Source of the DNA: Plesiocystis pacifica SIR-1
GTDB taxonomy: Bacteria > Myxococcota_A > Polyangia > Nannocystales > Nannocystaceae
Direction of reading: 5' to 3'
Length of the DNA stretch: 64,000 nucleotides
NCBI RefSeq assembly: GCF_000170895.1
Contig: NZ_ABCS01000005.1
Coordinates: 62,001-126,000 of the forward strand
The notes beneath the pieces are model-generated. The model saw only the letters and a program-made list of their open reading frames with translations, was not told the DNA's origin and did not search any database. Positions 59,695 through 64,000 of this stretch are shown one piece after another (positions within the stretch are counted from its first letter, which is position 1; each line of letters opens with the position of its first letter). Position numbers and translations under genes: made by a program.

Positions 59695-62600
59695 TCAGGT
59701 GGTGCTGACGCTCGCGCTCGCGCTCGCGCTGACGCTGACGCTCGGGCCCGAGCCGCCGCTGGGTTGCAGGGGCAGGGCGCGGAGCAGGGCGTCGAAGGCC
59801 ACCTCCACCCGGCTCAGCGAGGCGACGATCTCGGGCGGCAGCTCCTCGCTGCTGCGCTCGACGGCCTCGCGGATCCGCCCTGGCAGGTCGAGGACCGGCA
59901 GGAACTCGGCGAGCAGCTCCTCGTACACGGGGTCCACGGCGTCGACGAGGACCCGGCGCGGCGAGAGCTCGGTGAGCTTGTCGAGGGCCGCGGCGTAGGT
60001 CTGGTCGAGGGTCTCGACCGTCGACCGGTCGAACAAGTTGGCGAGGTCGAGGAGGTCCTCGAGGGCGTCCTTGACCGCCTGGAGCACGGCCCGGAGGGGC
60101 TCGGGGTTGACGGCGTCGACGACCCCCAGCACCGGCTCGTAGAGGTTCGAGCGCAGGGGGTCGACGACCGGCGAGAGGTCGAAGTTGCGCAGCAGGTCCA
60201 GGCCCTGGTCGAGGGCGTTGACCGAGCCGAGCAGGCCCTCGTCCCCGGTGATCGCGTCGACCTTGCCGTGCAGCGCGCCCAACAAGTCGCCCAGGCCCCG
60301 GGCGAAGCCGCCGGCGTAGGGCCCGAGCTTGGCGAACAGGCGCTGGAGGAAGAGCACCGGCAAGCGCACGCTCTCGGCCAGGGCGTCGCGCAGCTGATCC
60401 TGCAAGCCGGCGATGTCCGCGGGCGGGGCGAGGAAGTCGGCGAGCACGCTGCGGCCCTCGATCTCCATGAGCAGGGCGTAGTTGCGCAGGTCGGCCTCGA
60501 GGCTCCGCCCGGCTCGCTCGAGGCGCGGGCCCAGGCCGTGCCAGGGATCGACGGCGGCCTCGAGGCGATCGGCCACGCGCACCAGGGCCTCGGTCCGCCG
60601 ACGCGCGGTCCGGGCGGCGTGGGTGTCCATGGCCGCGATCGCGGCGTGGGGGAGCGCGCGGATCGTGGCGATCAGCTCGCGGCAGACCGAACTCGTCAGC
60701 GCGTCGGGGGCTCGGCTGGCGGCGTCGAGCAGCGCCGGGGCCAGCTGCGCGCCGATCCGGCGGTGGTCGAGGGCCTCCGCCGCCTCCTTGCCCCGGTCGA
60801 GGGGCTCGGCGAGGGCGGCGATGTCGACCGCACCGACGCTGGCCACGACGCCCGCGATCAGCTGGTCGACCTCGGCCTCGACGTCGGCGGGGCGATCGAG
60901 GCGATCGGCGATGTGCACCAGCACCCCCTGGCAGTCCTCGAGCACGTCGACCCAGTCGTCGACCTCCTGGAGGAAGCCCTGCACCCCCTCGAAGGCGTCC
61001 TCAAAGCCGCTCGACTCCATCAGCGAGCGGATCGCCGCTTGGATGGCCTCTTCCACCGGGGCCAGCAGGACCTCCGGGTCGAGCTGCTCGACGGCCCCGC
61101 GCAGCTGGGCGTGAAGCTCGATCAGCGGCCCGAGCAGCTCCTCCGGCTCGACTACGTGGATCTGCGCGCGCAAGTCCGCGAGCGCGTCGGCGATGGCGTC
61201 GAGGAGCTGCGAGGGCGCGAAGCCCCGCAGGGTCTCGATCAGGTCGAGGAAGGGCTGCTCGATGTCGTCGCTGATCAGCGAGGAGGGCCGGAAGGCCTCG
61301 AGGCGCGCGGCGAGGTCGTCGACCAGGGCCTCGAACTCCTCGAGCACCGGCAGCGCGCCCTCCTTGAGGGCGGTCTCGACGATCTCCGCGAGGGGCTCGC
61401 CGACGGTCCCCGTGATGTCGAGGTCGGTGATCGCGTCCACGGCCTGGCGCAGCGGCGGCTTGACGGGACCGGGGATCAAGCCCGGGTCGATGGCCGACGC
61501 GACCTCGCGGATCTGGTCGAGCAGCGCCACGCTCTCCTCCGACGCGCCCCGCAGGTCCTCGGGGAAGCCCTCCAGAGCCGAGAGGATGTCCTCGAGCACG
61601 ACCTGGACCGTGCCGAAGACCTCGCGGACCTGATCGTTTTGGAGCACCGAGGCGGCCTCGCGGACCAGCCCCTCGAGGCGCGCCTTGAGCCGCCCCGGGT
61701 CGAAGTCGTCGACCGCCCCGGCGACCGTGTCCACGACCGACTCGATGTCGGCCTTGAGGCTCGTCAAGCGCGTGCGGATCTCGTCGTCGACGAAGCCTTC
61801 GATCATCCCCGGGAGCTCGCCGAGGGCGTCCTGGAGCTGGTCGAGGTGGATGGCGCCGACGGCTGCCTCGATGCCCTCGCTGACCGGGCGCAGCAGGTCG
61901 TCGAGGCCGTCGCGCACCGTCTCGAGGGCGCCCTCGGCCGCCGCCACGGCGGTCTCGATGGCCTCGCGCACCGCCGACAGCGGATCGGTGATCATCGAGA
62001 GATCGAGGGCCTCGAGCTCGGTGACCAAGTCGCCGAGGAGCTCCGCCGGCGCCGCGGGGATCGCATCGACGACACCCGAGACCCGGCGCTCGAGGGCGGC
62101 CTTGTCGAGGGCCGGCTCGATCAGCCGGAGCACGCGCATGAACTCGCGCTCGAGCTCGTTGGGCAGGTCCTCGACGGTCGTCAGCCCGGTCGCGTCGTCG
62201 TCGAGGGCGTCGCACAGCGCCTCGAGGGAGTCGAGCTGCGCGTCGAGGCTGTCGAGCTCCTCGAGGCTGAGCCGCCCGCCGCCCGCGAGGCGATCGCCCA
62301 ATGCGCGCAGGGTCGGCGTCACCGCGGTCGAGGCCGCGCCGATGATCTCGCCCGCCCGAGCGGCCGTGCGCGCCGCGTTCAGGGCCGGGTCGACGACCCG
62401 CGCCCGCGGCAGGGTCAAGAGCGTAGCCGTGTTGCCCACGCCAGTGACCAGCCGGGCCTGGAGCTCGGCGGGCGCGAGGGTCTGCCAGCTCCCGACGGCG
62501 GCGAAGGCCTGGAGCATGTCGCCGACCACGGGCAGCGCGGGCCACCGGGTCTGGAGGTCGGCGCCCGCCGGGCCGAGCTGGGCGAGCAGCTCGAGCAGGC

Positions 62601-63102
62601 GCGAGGGGTCGACGAAGGCGACGAGCTCGTCGAGGGCGCCCTCGGCCTGGCCCAGGGTGCTGCGCACCGCCGCGAGGTCCAGGCTCCCGCGCTCGTCGTC
62701 CTCGGGCATCGGCGAGGCGCCCGAGGCCACCCGAGAGCCGGCCAGTCGCACGAGCTCCCGGATCGCGTCGAAGGCCGCGCGCACGCCGGTGATCGAGATG
62801 CTGACGTCGACCCCCGCGCTCAGGGACGCGAAGGGCGTGAGCAGGGGGCCGAGGGGTCCGCTGGTATCCCCGGGGATCAGCGCGACCGCGCCGGTCAGCG
62901 AGGCCGAGATCTCGGTCACCCCGTCGAGGCCCTCGGGCGTCGGCGGGCTGCCGAGGGCGTCGACGATCCCGCTCGCGGAGCCGGAGTCGAGGCCGTTGAC
63001 CGTGTCCCCCAGGCCGCTGATGTCGCCGAGCAGATCCGTGACCACCCCGCCGAGGTCGAGGTTGTCCAGCGTGGTGTCGAGGGCCGAGAGCAGTCCACTC
63101 AT
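59695..63102 (-). CDS. 1135-residue amphipathic-helical repeat protein
   Basis: The protein is almost entirely predicted amphipathic helix, rich in Leu, Asp, Glu, Val and Ala, with irregular repeats such as LLDQIREVASAIDPGLIPGP and LEDLLDLANLFDRSTVETLD. It ends in an alternating strand-like tail, GPSVSVSASASASVSTT. The N-terminal 45 residues are Gly/Asp/Leu-rich (LLSALDTTLDNLDLGGVVTD). No signal peptide, membrane helix or catalytic motif is visible. The helical composition and the S/V/A tail match the head of the next gene's product (1-260), so the two may pack together. A coiled filament, tape-measure-like ruler or lipid-associating protein are possible readings. The ATG overlaps the TGA of the upstream gene (ATGA). 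Confidence 0.75.
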   Translation of the reverse strand: MSGLLSALDTTLDNLDLGGVVTDLLGDISGLGDTVNGLDSGSASGIVDALGSPPTPEGLDGVTEISASLTGAVALIPGDTSGPLGPLLTPFASLSAGVDVSISITGVRAAFDAIRELVRLAGSRVASGASPMPEDDERGSLDLAAVRSTLGQAEGALDELVAFVDPSRLLELLAQLGPAGADLQTRWPALPVVGDMLQAFAAVGSWQTLAPAELQARLVTGVGNTATLLTLPRARVVDPALNAARTAARAGEIIGAASTAVTPTLRALGDRLAGGGRLSLEELDSLDAQLDSLEALCDALDDDATGLTTVEDLPNELEREFMRVLRLIEPALDKAALERRVSGVVDAIPAAPAELLGDLVTELEALDLSMITDPLSAVREAIETAVAAAEGALETVRDGLDDLLRPVSEGIEAAVGAIHLDQLQDALGELPGMIEGFVDDEIRTRLTSLKADIESVVDTVAGAVDDFDPGRLKARLEGLVREAASVLQNDQVREVFGTVQVVLEDILSALEGFPEDLRGASEESVALLDQIREVASAIDPGLIPGPVKPPLRQAVDAITDLDITGTVGEPLAEIVETALKEGALPVLEEFEALVDDLAARLEAFRPSSLISDDIEQPFLDLIETLRGFAPSQLLDAIADALADLRAQIHVVEPEELLGPLIELHAQLRGAVEQLDPEVLLAPVEEAIQAAIRSLMESSGFEDAFEGVQGFLQEVDDWVDVLEDCQGVLVHIADRLDRPADVEAEVDQLIAGVVASVGAVDIAALAEPLDRGKEAAEALDHRRIGAQLAPALLDAASRAPDALTSSVCRELIATIRALPHAAIAAMDTHAARTARRRTEALVRVADRLEAAVDPWHGLGPRLERAGRSLEADLRNYALLMEIEGRSVLADFLAPPADIAGLQDQLRDALAESVRLPVLFLQRLFAKLGPYAGGFARGLGDLLGALHGKVDAITGDEGLLGSVNALDQGLDLLRNFDLSPVVDPLRSNLYEPVLGVVDAVNPEPLRAVLQAVKDALEDLLDLANLFDRSTVETLDQTYAAALDKLTELSPRRVLVDAVDPVYEELLAEFLPVLDLPGRIREAVERSSEELPPEIVASLSRVEVAFDALLRALPLQPSGGSGPSVSVSASASASVSTT

Positions 63103-64000
63103 GATGACTTGGCCGTCCAGGGGTTGTAGGTGAACGCGAGGTCGAGGAGGCGGAAGTCGACGTCGCGGACGCAGTCGAAGCCGAGCTCGAGCACGCCGCC
63201 GTCGAGCTCCGCGAGTTGATCGAGGCGGACCCGGGCCCGCGAGATGCCCTGGGTCACGCCCCCCTCGCCGAAGGGCATCACGCCCTCGGCCCGGAAGTCG
63301 ACCGCGCCGGCGATCGCCGAGGGCCGCAGGTCGACGTCGAGTCGCTCCCACGCGGGCGCCGAGGGGCCGCCCCAGTTGACGTGAAATTCGATGGCCTCGG
63401 GGATGGGCGCCCCGGGCTCGCCAGCGACGAGCTCGTGGTGGACCTGGATCCGCGGCCGCCCGGGTCGCGCGTCCCAGGTCCCGCCGCCCTCGCTGAGCAG
63501 GCAGGACACGCCGACGCTCTCGCCGACCTGCGCGTCGTCGAGCGCCGCGGACCACCAAAAGGTCCCCCGCGACACCTCGGCGACGAGCCAGACCCCCTCG
63601 AGGTCCGACAAGCGCGAGGCGGCCCGCGCCGCGCGGCCGAGCTCGGCACGATGCCAGCGCGGGTGGACCTCGGTCTCGACGCTCAGCGCGACGGGGTCGC
63701 CGATGCGCTCCCCGACGAAGCCTGGGCGGCCGCGGTGCAGGGCCAAGAGCAGCTCGCAGGGTCCCGCGGCCCGACCCTCGACGCCCACCCGGGTCAGCAA
63801 GGGGCGCGGCGGCAGGGCGTTGGGCGTGCCCGGCAGGGGCACCCAGCGAGCCACCCGCGCGGTCCCGCGGACGCGGTAGCTGTCGGCGCGCAGCTCCGGC
63901 TGGAGGCTGCCGCGATCCGACGCGGGGATCAGCGCGTGGCGGCCAAAGCTCCCGTCGAGGGTCAGCGTCGCCCGGCTCGGGCGCAGGCCCGCGGGGAGCT
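63099..64000 (-). CDS. beta-rich protein, N-terminus outside the window
   Basis: The frame is open to the right edge, so only the C-terminal 300 residues are visible (through LRPSRATLTLDGSFGRHALI at the edge). The sequence alternates as in beta-sandwich or jelly-roll proteins, with several Trp and Asp/Glu-rich strands (ERLDVDLRPSAIAGAVDFRA; VLELGFDCVRDVDFRLLDLA). It ends FTYNPWTAKSS. No known motif. The TGA overlaps the start of the helical protein gene by four bases, so it belongs to the same operon. The structural look (beta-sandwich plus helical giant plus LysM/M23 giant) suggests a multi-part assembly at the cell envelope. Confidence 0.65.
   Translation of the reverse strand, partial: LPAGLRPSRATLTLDGSFGRHALIPASDRGSLQPELRADSYRVRGTARVARWVPLPGTPNALPPRPLLTRVGVEGRAAGPCELLLALHRGRPGFVGERIGDPVALSVETEVHPRWHRAELGRAARAASRLSDLEGVWLVAEVSRGTFWWSAALDDAQVGESVGVSCLLSEGGGTWDARPGRPRIQVHHELVAGEPGAPIPEAIEFHVNWGGPSAPAWERLDVDLRPSAIAGAVDFRAEGVMPFGEGGVTQGISRARVRLDQLAELDGGVLELGFDCVRDVDFRLLDLAFTYNPWTAKSS

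Noticed and set aside
59665..63129. A plus-strand frame of 1154 codons opposite the helical protein
   Set aside because: Antisense shadow of a helical Leu/Asp-rich gene. It has no start context, and the minus-strand genes overlap by ATGA, typical of a real operon.

Overview
The window is very GC-rich DNA with dense coding, frequent GTG starts and a typical myxobacterial gene stock: Hanks-type Ser/Thr kinases fused to ATPase, TPR, GAF, PAS and histidine-kinase modules; many lipoproteins with long Ser/Thr/Glu or Cys-rich linkers; and outer-membrane barrel proteins. This points to the Myxococcota, plausibly the Nannocystineae. That assignment is inferred from gene content and was not tested by any search. 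No transposase, integrase, CRISPR array or rRNA was seen. There is one tRNA, tRNA-Leu(CAG).

Layout. 1-9.0 kb: end of an ATPase/TPR regulator, a membrane Ser/Thr kinase overlapping maf, a convergent TPR lipoprotein, and recQ. 9.0-10.4 kb: non-coding repeats of three unrelated families (called A, B and C here). 10.4-25.1 kb: a short-chain dehydrogenase, a large TPR membrane protein, and a run of lipoproteins, membrane proteins and an outer-membrane barrel protein, with a hexapeptide acyltransferase-like protein and a frameshifted membrane gene. 25.3-28.2 kb: a shortened kdpD/kdpE two-component pair coupled to two tiny membrane proteins, divergent from a small HPF-like gene pair. 28.2-41.9 kb: a heterodimeric ABC exporter, a 1920-residue kinase-ATPase-GAF-PAS-histidine kinase, thiD, a HEAT-repeat cyclophilin lipoprotein and a small OB-like protein. 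42.0-49.5 kb: tRNA-Leu with its own promoter and terminator, a fused 2-oxoacid dehydrogenase E1, a degenerate protease-like membrane protein, recA, a PEMT-like membrane protein and a TPR protein. 49.5-51.1 kb: a cupin/MFS pair. 51.1-51.9 kb: a base-composition outlier encoding a GKYCD-repeat lipoprotein. 51.9-64 kb: a minus-strand operon ending in an M6-like peptidase gene. It includes an 1135-residue all-helical protein and a giant protein of about 2313 residues (helical head, LysM, five membrane segments, M23 peptidase, His-rich segment, repeated beta modules). The giant gene is split by an apparent one-base frameshift.

The two most notable signals are the following. First, the 52.7-64 kb operon looks like a cell-envelope or phage-tail-like machine of a type I do not recognise. 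Second, repeat families A and B sit directly behind stop codons. All three minus-strand genes that family B follows end in the TGA that begins the repeat unit. The B hairpins keep their pairing while their sequence changes, so a role at mRNA 3' ends or a stop-codon-directed mobile element is plausible.

Two single-base frame disruptions (near 22726 and near 55931) each interrupt an otherwise intact coding pattern. They may be assembly errors or real mutations, and both gene models should be read with that in mind.
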